Notes: a model not told the origin generated them from the sequence alone. Shown: positions 7,655 through 16,662, counted from the stretch's first letter. The stretch is DNA of 64,000 nucleotides from Sphingobacterium yanglingense (GCF_004363245.1 NZ_SNYV01000013.1:210939-274938); one strand, 5' to 3'. Program-made: numbers and translations.

Positions 7655-10600
7655 GTGAAGCGTATATTAATAATATTCTGTGTGTTGTTTAGTTGCCTCG
7701 CGATAAGTAGGGCGGTTGCTCAGACGCAGTCGGGGTCGGTACTTGTTGGGGAAGTACGCTCGGCTGCCGATGGGCAGGCTATCGAAGGGGCTTCGGTTTC
7801 TGTAGATAGGAAGCACACGCGCACGGATAAGCAAGGGAGGTTTACGATTAGTATAGATAAGCCTACAGGCGTACTAACTATAAAACATATCGGATACAGG
7901 GAGCAACGGGTTGCCTATGAGAATACGTCTACTACATTAAAAATCGCCCTACAGACTGGTGAAAAACAAATTGAGGAGGTGGAAGTGGTATCTACTGGAT
8001 ATCAGAAGATACCTAAAGAAAGAGCTACGGGGAGCTTTGAGTTTGTGGATAACAAGCTTCTAAATCGTAAGGTATCCTTAAACTTTCTACAACGCTTAGA
8101 AGATGTCATTCCTTCAGTATCCACAGTCAAGGTTTACAACGATAGAAGGGGGAAACTTCCATTTACAAATATTCGAGGACGAAGCACAATCAATTCGAAT
8201 GTGTGGCCCCTCATAGTTGTGGACGGAGTTCCTTATCAGGGTGATTTTAATAATATCAATCCCAATGATATTGAGAATATCAGCATACTGAAAGATGCTG
8301 CCGCGTCTTCTATTTGGGGTGCGCAGTCTGGTAATGGCGTAATCGTGATTACTACCAAGAAAGCTGACTTTGAGAATCCTATCCGGGTATCCTTCAATAA
8401 TAATGTGACAGTGACAAACACGCCAAATCTATATTATTATCCACAAATGGCGACATCGGATTTTATCGATGTAGAAACTATGTTGTTTGAAAATGGCTAT
8501 TACGATGGACGTTTATATAACTTTCAGTACAATCTGTCACCCGTAGTTCAGCTCTTGAAGAAGAAAAAGGAGAATAAGATATCCGAATCAGATCTCGGTG
8601 TAGAGCTAGATCGGCTACGTAAGATCGATTATAGGGATGAACTGTTAAAGTATATTTATAGAAGAGAGGTTAACCAACAGTATAATGTACAGATCGAAGG
8701 TGGGAGTAGATCGTTGCACAGTATATTTTCGGTAGGATACGATAGAGGTGCCAAAAATATTGTACAAACCAATAATAGTCGTGTTACAGCTCGAAATCAT
8801 ACGGTGTATCGGCCTTTGGATAATCTGAGTATAGGACTAGGGCTACAGTATAGCGAGTATGATAGAAAAGAACCTGGTACTCGTTTAGGATATTTCGAGT
8901 TTGCCGGAGGCTATGGTAATTTTCCATATATGGAGCTTGCAGATGCTAATGGTAATCCTCTTGTTGTAGATTTGATCGGACTTAATCCGGAGTTTAGGGA
9001 TACTGTGGCTGGCGGCCGTTTGTTGGATTGGAAATATAGACCCTTGGCCGAGTTGGATCAGACATCTACAGAGAGTAGACTGCGCGAAACTAATGTCAAT
9101 CTAGATGTCAATTACAATATCACGCCATTCTTGCAAGCTTCTTTGCTATATAATTACAGAAATGCCAATGAAGTAGTGGACAACTGGCGCGGGATTGGCA
9201 GTATCGCACAGCGCGAGGCAATCAATTATTATGCAGAATGGGATGCACATTCGGTTAAATGGAACATACCCATAGGTGACTATCTACATAAGGTCAATGG
9301 AACAAACATATCACAACAGGGAAGGTTTCAGTTGGAGTATAATCAAACCTGGCAAGATCGGCATATTGTCTCTTTATTGGCAGGAACAGAAATCAGACAA
9401 CAGAAACAAGGCTCGCATGCACAGGAGTTTTGGGGATTCGACCCCGAAACATTGTCCTTTCAACCTGTTGATTATGTTAATGACTATTCATACCTGAATG
9501 GAATGTACGGCACCAGTAAGATATATGGTTATATTGATTATACGGGATTGGTCGACAGGTATACGTCTTACTTTGCAAACGCATCATATACTTTTGATAG
9601 TAGGTATATCATGAGTGCAAGCGCGCGTAAGGATGCTTCTAATCTATTTGGAGTAAAGGCGAACGATAAGGGAAAACCTTTCTGGTCTATCGGAGGAGCA
9701 TGGATAGTATCTAAAGAGCGTTTTATGGAAGACGGCGTATTCTCCCTTTTGAAGTTGCGGGCTACCTATGGGCACAATGGTAATGTAAATAATAGCACTT
9801 CGCCATATCCCATCATATACAGATCCTCTCAGCCACATCATATCACTGGGCAGCCGTATGCTAATATGCAGTCGCCACCGAATCCTTCGTTACGTTGGGA
9901 AACGGTAGGAATGTTAAATTTAGGATTGGATTTTCAGATGCTGGCTAATAGGGTAGGCGGCTCTATAGAGTATTATCAAAAGTCCCCTAGAGACCTAATA
10001 GCAAATACATTGATAGATCCCACCACAGGTTTTAGTAGTATGCGTATGAATAGTGCAGATTTACTAGGTAAAGGTATCGATGTATCCTTGCATACATATA
10101 ATATTAAAGATAACTTGATTGAATGGCGTACTGATCTAGTATTTGCCTATAGTCGAACCAAGGTGACTAAGTCTTACATAGCTAATCCTCGAGGCAATAA
10201 TTTTCTGGCAGGAGCTTACGGTCTGATGGCTACACCTGTAGAAGGGGCTGACCTGAATAGCGTATACGCCTTCAAGTGGGCAGGGCTTGATCCACAGACA
10301 GGGATGCCTCAAGGCTATCTGGATGGAGAGGTATCTACTGCTTATTCCAAAATATATAACGATACCAAAGTACAGGATATGGACAATCACGGATCGTCCC
10401 TGCCTGTATATTTCGGTTCATTACGCAATTCATTCCGATATAAGGCTATCGATTTGTCCTTTAATATCAGTTATCAATTGGGACATAAATTTATGCGTAC
10501 ATCGATCAATTATTCACGATTAATGGATGAGCGGGTCGGTCATAGTGATTTTGCCCGAAGATGGCAAAAAACTGGTGATGAGAAATACACCGATGTGCCA

Positions 10601-10876
10601 GTATTTACCTATCCTTCTAATTACTATGCAGATTATTTTTATGAGTATTCTTCTGCTTTGGTCGGGCCGGCAGATCAGATCAAATTGAGGGATATTCAGG
10701 TCGGTTATTCTCCAAAAATCAGCGAGCGATTTAAGGTGAAGGAGCTACGTCTCTATAGCTATATGGCCAATATCGCTACCATCTGGCGAGCTAATAGAAT
10801 GGGCATCGATCCAGAATATGGGATGACAAATCCCGACCCATTTTCATTTTCAATCGGTTTTAGTTTTAAACTTTAA
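7655..10876 (+). CDS. SusC/RagA-family TonB-linked outer membrane protein
   Basis: A complete SusC-type transporter of about 1073 aa. I place the start at the GTG at 7655, giving 'VKRILIIFCVLFSCLAISRA', a clean signal peptide ending 'AVAQ'. The open frame reaches back to 7508, but that 49-residue extension is translated repeat DNA. After the signal come a carboxypeptidase-regulatory-like domain ('GEVRSAADGQAIEGASVSVD', about residues 30-105), the TonB plug ('IRGRSTINSNVWPLIVVDGV', 'AASSIWGAQSGNGVIVITTK') and a long barrel ending in Phe-Lys-Leu. There is no N-terminal STN domain, so FecR/sigma control is not indicated. A SusD gene starts 12 nt later. Confidence 0.93.
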   Translation: MKRILIIFCVLFSCLAISRAVAQTQSGSVLVGEVRSAADGQAIEGASVSVDRKHTRTDKQGRFTISIDKPTGVLTIKHIGYREQRVAYENTSTTLKIALQTGEKQIEEVEVVSTGYQKIPKERATGSFEFVDNKLLNRKVSLNFLQRLEDVIPSVSTVKVYNDRRGKLPFTNIRGRSTINSNVWPLIVVDGVPYQGDFNNINPNDIENISILKDAAASSIWGAQSGNGVIVITTKKADFENPIRVSFNNNVTVTNTPNLYYYPQMATSDFIDVETMLFENGYYDGRLYNFQYNLSPVVQLLKKKKENKISESDLGVELDRLRKIDYRDELLKYIYRREVNQQYNVQIEGGSRSLHSIFSVGYDRGAKNIVQTNNSRVTARNHTVYRPLDNLSIGLGLQYSEYDRKEPGTRLGYFEFAGGYGNFPYMELADANGNPLVVDLIGLNPEFRDTVAGGRLLDWKYRPLAELDQTSTESRLRETNVNLDVNYNITPFLQASLLYNYRNANEVVDNWRGIGSIAQREAINYYAEWDAHSVKWNIPIGDYLHKVNGTNISQQGRFQLEYNQTWQDRHIVSLLAGTEIRQQKQGSHAQEFWGFDPETLSFQPVDYVNDYSYLNGMYGTSKIYGYIDYTGLVDRYTSYFANASYTFDSRYIMSASARKDASNLFGVKANDKGKPFWSIGGAWIVSKERFMEDGVFSLLKLRATYGHNGNVNNSTSPYPIIYRSSQPHHITGQPYANMQSPPNPSLRWETVGMLNLGLDFQMLANRVGGSIEYYQKSPRDLIANTLIDPTTGFSSMRMNSADLLGKGIDVSLHTYNIKDNLIEWRTDLVFAYSRTKVTKSYIANPRGNNFLAGAYGLMATPVEGADLNSVYAFKWAGLDPQTGMPQGYLDGEVSTAYSKIYNDTKVQDMDNHGSSLPVYFGSLRNSFRYKAIDLSFNISYQLGHKFMRTSINYSRLMDERVGHSDFARRWQKTGDEKYTDVPVFTYPSNYYADYFYEYSSALVGPADQIKLRDIQVGYSPKISERFKVKELRLYSYMANIATIWRANRMGIDPEYGMTNPDPFSFSIGFSFKL

Positions 10877-10888
10877 TAAAGTAACAAC

Positions 10889-12244
10889 ATGAATGTTTTG
10901 AAATATATTGTAACAGGAGCCCTGCTATGCTCAGCATGCAATGGTTTCTTGGAGATTAAGCCAGACAAGAAGATGTCTGTGCCGCATACCTTAGAAGACT
11001 GCGAACTGTTATTGAATGATTATAGTACGCTCAATACAACTTATCCTTCTATGGGGATTATCGCAGGAGAGGATTATTACCTGACATCGGCCAATTGGAA
11101 CAGCATATCAGTACTAGATGATCGGAATGCGTATATCTGGTCTGATGAACCCGCAATGTTGGCCACTCCGTGGCAGGGGGCTTATAGAGTAGTCTATCTG
11201 ACTAATCAGATTTTAAGCGTATTAGAACAATTGCCTAGCAGCCAAAAAGTTGGTGCTCGTTATAGTAATGCTTACGGGCATGCATTGTTCCTTCGTGCAT
11301 TTGCTTTTCAACAACTGGTAGAAGTTTATGGGCTACCTTATCGACCCAATACGTCTGATATAGATTTGGGGATACCGATCCGGCTATCTCCTGATCTGGA
11401 TGTGGTATCCAAGCGAGCAACGCTCAAGGATACTTACGTACAGATTGTTAGTGATTATAGCAGAGCAAAGAATCTGCTAGCCGCTGAACGGACAATAAAA
11501 GGCGGTACGTCAAAATCTGCAGCTTATGCTGCGCTTGCCAGAACCTATTTGACGATGAAGGACTATGAAAAGGCCCTTAACTATGCGGATTCAGCATGGC
11601 GTTTGCAAGCCGAATTACTCGATTATAATGGTTTGAAAGCCTCAGATAGTTATCCTTTAAAGCGATTTAACAAAGAGGTGCTATTCTCTGCATTGAGCAC
11701 GCATTCCAATGCATTTGGAAGGCTGTATGTTCGCATGAATCCCGGTCTGATAGCGAGCTATAGGGTGGGTGATTTGCGTAAAGACATTTATTTTCAACCC
11801 TATGCCTTGGAGCCTTCAGTATATAGTTTTAAGGGGTCTTATGATCAGGGAGCTACGCTATTTGTGGGATTGACCACAAGCGAGGTCTTGTTGATTAGAG
11901 CAGAAGCTGCTGCACGTATTGGGAAGATAGATAAAGCTTTGACGGATATTAATCTTTTAAGAGCTAATCGTTGGAAGGATAATATATATCCGGTACTAGC
12001 GGAGCAAAATCCGGATAGACTTTTAGATACGATACTTGAAGAAAGGGCAAAGGAGCTTGTGTTCCGAGGTCGACGATGGTCGGATGTTAAACGACTGAGT
12101 GACGACCCGCTCCGGGCGGTTGAGCTGAAGAGGACTATCGATGGCAAAGATTATACAGTGCCCGTAGGCAGCCCTAAATATGCACTGATGATTCCACATA
12201 TAGTCACACAGCAGAATCCAAGTGTTGAACAGAACAAAAGATAA
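10889..12244 (+). CDS. SusD/RagB-family lipoprotein
   Basis: A 451-aa SusD homolog, slightly short for the family. The lipoprotein signal ends 'GALLCSAC' (Cys17), followed by 'NGFLEIKPDKKMSVPHTLED'. The middle has the TPR-like helices 'SAAYAALARTYLTMKDYEKA', and the C-terminal part has 'EVLLIRAEAAARIGKIDKAL' and 'ILEERAKELVFRGRRWSDVK', both standard for SusD. It is the surface binding partner of the preceding SusC. The next gene begins 1 nt after its stop codon, so translation is probably coupled. Confidence 0.92.
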   Translation: MNVLKYIVTGALLCSACNGFLEIKPDKKMSVPHTLEDCELLLNDYSTLNTTYPSMGIIAGEDYYLTSANWNSISVLDDRNAYIWSDEPAMLATPWQGAYRVVYLTNQILSVLEQLPSSQKVGARYSNAYGHALFLRAFAFQQLVEVYGLPYRPNTSDIDLGIPIRLSPDLDVVSKRATLKDTYVQIVSDYSRAKNLLAAERTIKGGTSKSAAYAALARTYLTMKDYEKALNYADSAWRLQAELLDYNGLKASDSYPLKRFNKEVLFSALSTHSNAFGRLYVRMNPGLIASYRVGDLRKDIYFQPYALEPSVYSFKGSYDQGATLFVGLTTSEVLLIRAEAAARIGKIDKALTDINLLRANRWKDNIYPVLAEQNPDRLLDTILEERAKELVFRGRRWSDVKRLSDDPLRAVELKRTIDGKDYTVPVGSPKYALMIPHIVTQQNPSVEQNKR

Positions 12245-12245
12245 T

Positions 12246-13490
12246 ATGAGAGGGTATGTTATGATATGTTTGTTTGTGTGGCTCGGAGTGGCACAGGCAA
12301 TGGGACAATCAAGGTCTATTGATCGCAGTCAGCAGTTTTTTGTAGGGGAGTCTATCCCCGAGATGGTAACAATGCCTATAGTGAATTGGGAACAATCTGA
12401 GATTGATTTGGGCAGATACAAGGATAGGGTCGTCGTATTGGAATTCTTTGATACGTATTGTGCGACCTGCATAGAAGGGATGCCGCATCTGCAACAGGTA
12501 CAACAGCAGATGGGAGATAAACTATTGGTGCTGATGGTGACCTGGCAATCCAAGGAGGTAATTGAAAAGTTCTATCGCGACAATCGCTTCTTGAAAGAGA
12601 ATAATGTAAAACTACCTACGATAGTAGATGATACCCTGATGCGGAAATATTTTCCGCATCAAGGTGTGCCCCATACGGTCTTCTTGTATCAGGGGAAGGT
12701 ACAAGCGGTGACCTATCCAGATTATGTCAAAAAGAAGTTTGTTGACGAGTTGTATACCACGGGAAAGCTGTCGGTACCTCAGAAAGATGATTTTAAGGAA
12801 GGGACAAAGATGTTTGAAGAAGAAGTCGGCCTGATTGGTTCGGTCAGGCTTACAGGCTATCAAGAATCTTTGGAGGAAAAGCCGGGATTGACCATAGAAA
12901 GGGATTCGGTATCGGGAGTTTATAAGACTTATTTCTATAATGTTGGCATTCTGAATGCCTATAAGGCAATACTTGCTTATATTAAAAAGCCGACTTTTAT
13001 ATTGACAGAACAACGGATACTATGGAAGGTGAAAGATCCGTCGAAGTACCGTTATCAAGAGGGATCAGGTGGTTCACACATATGGTTGACCCAACACGGT
13101 ATTAGCTATGAGCGTAGAAGTAAAGTGGTGGGGGATTTATCTGATCAGGCTAAACTGGTGTTGAATGATCTGAATAGTTTGTTAGGATTGAGCGTATATT
13201 GGGATACCTTAGAGATGGATTGTCTTATTGTACGCAAGGCAAGAAAAAAGGTGAAATCAGTAGATGCTGTTAAAACAGGAAAAAAAATAGAGAATATAGG
13301 AATTCTTACTTTCTTAATGGACTATTCCGGCAATTATCCGCCTATAATAGATGAATCAGGGTATACAGGAGGTTTGACGATAGCGAATTATGCAAGTATT
13401 GAGGAATTGAATCTACAACTCCGATATTACGGACTGGAGATCATAACTGGGCGCAGACCAATAGAGATATTGGTTTTAGAAGAACTGTAG
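12246..13490 (+). CDS. TlpA-like thioredoxin protein with a DUF3738-like C-terminal region
   Basis: A 414-aa exported protein. The ATG at 12246 gives the signal peptide 'MRGYVMICLFVWLGVAQAMG'; frames starting further upstream overlap the SusD gene. Residues 25-170 form a thioredoxin fold with the motif 'YCATC' (Cys72, Cys75) and cis-Pro region 'HQGVPHTVFLYQG'. The last 170 residues are not redoxin. Their end, 'IDESGYTGGLTI', then 'YYGLEIITGRRPIEILVLEE', resembles the C-terminus of DUF3738/TIGR03435 proteins (pattern 'DKTGLTGRYD ... LGLKLE ... VEVLVID'). That match is from memory and moderate. It is the third gene of the triad and ends at a hairpin. Confidence 0.85.
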   Translation: MRGYVMICLFVWLGVAQAMGQSRSIDRSQQFFVGESIPEMVTMPIVNWEQSEIDLGRYKDRVVVLEFFDTYCATCIEGMPHLQQVQQQMGDKLLVLMVTWQSKEVIEKFYRDNRFLKENNVKLPTIVDDTLMRKYFPHQGVPHTVFLYQGKVQAVTYPDYVKKKFVDELYTTGKLSVPQKDDFKEGTKMFEEEVGLIGSVRLTGYQESLEEKPGLTIERDSVSGVYKTYFYNVGILNAYKAILAYIKKPTFILTEQRILWKVKDPSKYRYQEGSGGSHIWLTQHGISYERRSKVVGDLSDQAKLVLNDLNSLLGLSVYWDTLEMDCLIVRKARKKVKSVDAVKTGKKIENIGILTFLMDYSGNYPPIIDESGYTGGLTIANYASIEELNLQLRYYGLEIITGRRPIEILVLEEL

Positions 13491-13502
13491 TGACAGCATA
13501 AA

Positions 13503-13523
13503 GGGGGCACTTTTGATGCCCCC
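13503..13523. terminator. Hairpin between convergent genes
   Basis: GGGGGCA and TGCCCCC pair around CTTTTGA. The T run is short on either strand (TTTAT on the minus strand), so it is a plausible but weak two-way terminator between the triad and the small gene opposite. Confidence 0.55.
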
Positions 13524-13550
13524 AGTTATTAGTTGGCTTAATCACTAGGA

Positions 13551-13781
13551 TTAAGCTGTACCGCGTAATCTTACGTTCGGTTGTGCTATACCTGTATGGA
13601 GCGAAAGGATCATCTCATCTTTTAACGCATCCGTTAAATCTGGATCACCATTTCCGTCAGGATTAGCATTTACCGCACAAATCTTACCACTGCCAGAACA
13701 AGATGGAGATCCTGTAACTGGTGCATAGTTGGAAGGAATTGTAGGGTTACCGCCCGTATTTAATTGAAACCATTGTGCCAT
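13551..13781 (-). CDS. Small Cys-pair protein of unknown function
   Basis: A 76-aa protein with no signal peptide. Features are an N-terminal 'MAQWFQLNTGGNP', a central 'PSCSGSGKICAVNAN' with two Cys seven residues apart, an acidic 'DLTDALKDEMI' helix and a C-terminal 'NVRLRGTA'. Short proteins of this look, rich in Asn, Gly and Pro with one Cys pair, occur in Sphingobacteriaceae, often annotated as hypothetical; I know no function. It converges on the SusCD-TlpA triad and ends 60 nt from it. The two Cys next to a thioredoxin-like gene are suggestive, no more. The composition and ATG argue that it is real. Confidence 0.6.
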   Translation of the reverse strand: MAQWFQLNTGGNPTIPSNYAPVTGSPSCSGSGKICAVNANPDGNGDPDLTDALKDEMILSLHTGIAQPNVRLRGTA

Positions 13782-13826
13782 AAGCTTATGATTTAAATTA
13801 ACTAACTTAGATTTATGAATTGATCA

Positions 13827-14136
13827 CAATGCAGTAGCTGTCTTGGCTAAAAATCAGATACTGCATTGGCCCCAGCCCTCGCGAAGAGGGCTTTTTGGTT
13901 CTTGGCGGTGGGACTCCTTATTTGCCAGACCATTCCCTGTATACCGCTCAGCGGGGAATACCGCAAACCTACGCCGATACCGTGCTACGGTAAGGCCTGC
14001 GATATACCCTAGTGTATCGCGCATATCGTTGGCTCTCCCCAGTATGCATCGCATAGCGATGGTGTGGGACACGATAGCTTGATCGTGTATGGCCCAGCTG
14101 GATCTGTCTGGAGATATACCACGTACTGCTCGGTAT
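13827..14136. repeat. Cluster of tandem hairpins, possibly a structured RNA
   Basis: About 310 nt with eight inverted repeats in a row. CAATGCAGTA/TACTGCATTG (13827-13868), AGCCCTC/GAGGGCT then TTTTT (13874-13896), CCGCT/AGCGG (13944-13954), ACCGT/ACGGT inside GCC/GGC (13973-13996), GCGATATAC/GTGTATCGC (13999-14020), CATCGC/GCGATG (14047-14061), ACACGAT/ATCGTGT (14069-14088), ATACC/GGTAT (14116-14136). The second is a good plus-strand terminator. Frames crossing the region on both strands look like non-protein. The rest of 13782-14225 shows nothing else. Whether it acts as RNA or as DNA is unknown. Confidence 0.5.
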
Positions 14137-14225
14137 CTAGGATATGTCTTTATATTCATGACTCATTTATTTAAATAACCAAAGATGGCCTGACGATGGG
14201 AGAGGGTACATCGTTGTTGGCTCTT

Positions 14226-14669
14226 TTAGTTTGCGTTTATATCTGGATAAGTGATACGGAATAGGAGCTTGGCGCCCTGCTGTTGTTGTTTATAATCTTG
14301 TTGGACGTCAGCTGTAGATTGCTCGGCTACGGCATTCTGCTTCTCCTTCCATAGGACCTTGGGGTTTTGTGCCTTGGCATTCTCTATGTTGTCATTGCGG
14401 ACTGGGGCCTCTTCTTTATCCAAGCTGATCGGGCCACGCAGCTGCAGGGTGTTCTGTATATCGGTACTGTAGGACTCGTGTACGAGCGGACCTAGGCTGA
14501 TCAGAAAGGTGACCTGATCGGAAGATAGAGTGAAGCGGTAGCGTATCCATTCGACAAAGTCATGTGCGATATAAGTACACTCTTCGTCGATACGTCGTGT
14601 GCCACCTGTGTAGATGTAAGCGACCCATTCTTGGACGCCGATACTGCTCAATGTGAATTGTTTTTTCAT
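14226..14669 (-). CDS. Hypothetical protein, 147 aa
   Basis: A soluble protein with no signal peptide or membrane segment. The N-terminal 75 residues look folded ('FTLSSIGVQEWVAYIYTGGT', then a helix 'IAHDFVEWIRYRFTLSSDQV'). The C-terminal half is Gln- and Lys-rich ('DVQQDYKQQQQGAKLLF') and ends in a short strand. I recognise no family. It starts 264 nt from the divergent LytTR-type gene, and a perfect 26-bp palindrome lies in that gap. Its place beside the phage-like module suggests it belongs to that accessory zone. Codon use and a clean ATG support it as real. Confidence 0.65.
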   Translation of the reverse strand: MKKQFTLSSIGVQEWVAYIYTGGTRRIDEECTYIAHDFVEWIRYRFTLSSDQVTFLISLGPLVHESYSTDIQNTLQLRGPISLDKEEAPVRNDNIENAKAQNPKVLWKEKQNAVAEQSTADVQQDYKQQQQGAKLLFRITYPDINAN

Positions 14670-14784
14670 CCTTTATGTGTTTTAAGTTTATCAATAGATG
14701 CCCATGGGACACCGTGCTTTGGTCATAGCAAAACTAGGCGCTTTTGCCTCCGAAATGAAGATATTTCGCGTCAAATGACGGGAA

Positions 14785-14810
14785 GATAGTTCCCGACGTC
14801 GGGAACTATC
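14785..14810. repeat. Perfect 26-bp palindrome in a divergent promoter region
   Basis: GATAGTTCCCGAC is followed directly by its own reverse complement GTCGGGAACTATC, with no spacer. It lies 116 nt from the 14669 start codon and 124 nt from the 14934 one. It could be an operator or a dispersed palindromic repeat; related CCCGAC/GTCGGG hairpins occur near 18078 and 18285. Confidence 0.8.
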
Positions 14811-14933
14811 GAAAAGGGGGCGTAAAGGTAGAGAGACGCTTTGTGCAAAGTGGCGATTGGACTACAGATTGGATTTTTGTTGATGGGGTTTTGTTCGTAA
14901 TTCGTTAATATTGAGTTGCCTAAATTTGAAATT

Positions 14934-16064
14934 ATGAAGAATGATCTATTGCCTGCGGTAGATAAACTCCCGCTACCGGCTTGGTTGAAAAGTATTTTTG
15001 TCGGTATCCTCCACTTTGTGTTTTCGCCCTACTATGGTTGGCGTATCGGTGTGTTGTGGCCTTTTTTCCTGGGCTATGCGTACGCGATGTTTCCTTTTGA
15101 GGATATGTCGGTCGGATATGCGATGCGTCCGGCAGTGTTTGCGACTGCGGTGGAGGCTACACTGATTATCGCGGCTATTATCTACTGGGTGATGTATGTC
15201 TGTTATCTGCTGGATACGAGGTATGACTGGCATACGAAGCTGAGCCAGCGATTGGTATTTCAGGTGTGGCTGGGTGTGCTTATTCCCTTCGGATTGTTAC
15301 TGGGCTACCTCTGGCAGGTTTACGGATTGGAAATGATGGTGACAGAATATATGCATTTTGTATATGCTTTGTTTCTGATTTTTTTGGTCATCCTCAATCG
15401 ACAGGGCTACATTGTATATCTGCTTAATGAAACCGCCGCATCGAAGAAAAATAGGGATGCGCTAGCGCAGGATCTTTCCCTAGCAAACGAACGTGCAAAG
15501 GAGGCGGTGAGCGAACAACGCTTGGTAGAGGGAAGGAGCAACGGTCTACAGGAACAGCTTAAAATAGCACAGCTGGAAAACTTAGAACTGCGTGAACAGG
15601 TGGAGCTGCTCCAGAAAGAGAAACTAACATTGGTTGCAGAATTGGCTGATAAGGCGGCCAAGCTAGAAGTCAAAAATGATATGCCGGGCAGAGCCATATA
15701 TGAGCTGTCAAATCCTGGAAAGGAAAGTCGCTTTTTTGAACAGAGGGAGATGAGCCGGTTCCAGATTGTAGACCGTAAAAATAAGAAGCCAGTTATTTAT
15801 CTTTTTCTTAACACGGAGGAAAAAATCTTGATTACGGAGAGTAGCTTAACGGCATTGGCAGCAACCTATACGGATATGATACATGTAGGGCGAGATCTTT
15901 TGGTCGGAAGGCAGACATTGACCAGACTGATTAAGGATGAAGAAGGAGGTCTTAAACTGGAGGTGAATTTTCAGGATGAATTGATTGGGATATCGCTCAA
16001 CCGCTGGAAAACGATCCGTACTAAGGTTGAACATGTGCTTGCAGAACGAAATAAAGGCATCTAA
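14934..16064 (+). CDS. Membrane-anchored LytTR-type DNA-binding regulator
   Basis: A 376-aa protein. The ATG at 14934 is preferred over an upstream TTG. Residues 15-160 hold four membrane segments (for example 'VLWPFFLGYAYAMFPFED', 'ALFLIFLVILNRQGYIVYLL'). Residues 165-245 form a coiled coil ('LKIAQLENLELREQVELLQK'). The last 100 residues look like a LytTR domain: 'DMIHVGRDLLVGRQTLTRLI' and 'LEVNFQDELIGISLNRWKTI' fit its strand pattern. Such proteins bind DNA repeats while anchored in the membrane. No histidine kinase is adjacent. Its target is unknown; the neighbouring divergent gene and the palindrome between them are candidates. The LytTR call is moderate. Confidence 0.75.
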   Translation: MKNDLLPAVDKLPLPAWLKSIFVGILHFVFSPYYGWRIGVLWPFFLGYAYAMFPFEDMSVGYAMRPAVFATAVEATLIIAAIIYWVMYVCYLLDTRYDWHTKLSQRLVFQVWLGVLIPFGLLLGYLWQVYGLEMMVTEYMHFVYALFLIFLVILNRQGYIVYLLNETAASKKNRDALAQDLSLANERAKEAVSEQRLVEGRSNGLQEQLKIAQLENLELREQVELLQKEKLTLVAELADKAAKLEVKNDMPGRAIYELSNPGKESRFFEQREMSRFQIVDRKNKKPVIYLFLNTEEKILITESSLTALAATYTDMIHVGRDLLVGRQTLTRLIKDEEGGLKLEVNFQDELIGISLNRWKTIRTKVEHVLAERNKGI

Positions 16065-16084
16065 ATCCCTCAACAGATGCCTTT
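16053..16084 (+). terminator. Terminator overlapping the end of the LytTR-type gene
   Basis: AAAGGCATCT (16053-16062) pairs with AGATGCCTTT (16075-16084), followed by GTATTTTTATC. The 5' arm includes the last codons. The 64-aa gene opposite ends 10 nt away, so it may serve both. Confidence 0.7.
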
Positions 16085-16093
16085 GTATTTTTA

Positions 16094-16288
16094 TCATATA
16101 CAGTGCTTCTTGACTTCGTCTGGTTCTAGGCCAGTGTATTCGGCAAATTCCTGTATGCTGATATATTGCTTGTCCTTCTTGCCATAGGCATCACGGATAC
16201 AGGCGAGTATGCGTCTCGATTGGGAGAGGCTCTTGCCGAGGATATTACTTACGTCCTGGGCGTAGATACATAATCTTTGTGGTTTCAT
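16094..16288 (-). CDS. Small helix-turn-helix-like protein
   Basis: A 64-aa basic protein: 'DVSNILGKSLSQSRRILACI' then 'RDAYGKKDKQYISIQEFAEY' and 'TGLEPDEVKKHCI'. The first part looks like a DNA-binding helix-turn-helix, the second like a short helical tail. Proteins of this form are common in mobile or phage-derived zones of Bacteroidota; no specific function is known to me. It faces away from the 260-aa gene at 16663, so it could regulate the module through the repeats in the shared 374-nt gap. Confidence 0.7.
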   Translation of the reverse strand: MKPQRLCIYAQDVSNILGKSLSQSRRILACIRDAYGKKDKQYISIQEFAEYTGLEPDEVKKHCI

Positions 16289-16662
16289 ATTTATTGCTTT
16301 TCTGAGAGACCTGCCCTGCGTCTACATGTTAGCGGGGGGCGAGGGATAGCCTAGTATGAAGCGGTCGATAGGTCGTGTTAGTGTATTGTTCTTTAATACT
16401 CTCCTTATACACTGTTAATACTTCAAGCATACTTGATCTATACTTAGGTTATACACCTCGCACACGGTACGCTCCCTCTCCTGAGCGTGGTCTTATGCGT
16501 TGTTATGGACTAAAGTAGCTAATAATCAAAGGGACTGCAAATGCCATTTGTGCTCATTTCGCGCATATATAACAAGTTGTACTCATTTCGCTGGCCTTTG
16601 GCCGTTACGAACATAGGTCTGGAAAGGTCATAGCATCTTTGTCCTGTCTACAAGATATTGTT
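16289..16662. other. Divergent intergenic region with a direct repeat
   Basis: About 370 nt between the HTH-like gene and the 260-aa gene. It holds a 15-nt direct repeat (16548-16562 and 16577-16591). I see no exact TAnnTTTG promoter and no reading frame. Confidence 0.55.
16548..16591 (+). repeat. 15-nt direct repeat, period 29
   Basis: TTGTGCTCATTTCGC and TTGTACTCATTTCGC differ at one base and are 29 nt apart, close to three helical turns. They lie 70-115 nt upstream of the 260-aa gene, a plausible regulator site. Confidence 0.6.

Noticed and set aside
13854-14159. 101-residue frame on the minus strand and an overlapping plus-strand frame over the hairpin cluster
   Set aside because: Both run through tandem hairpins, have odd composition and no family resemblance; they are probably by-products of the inverted repeats.
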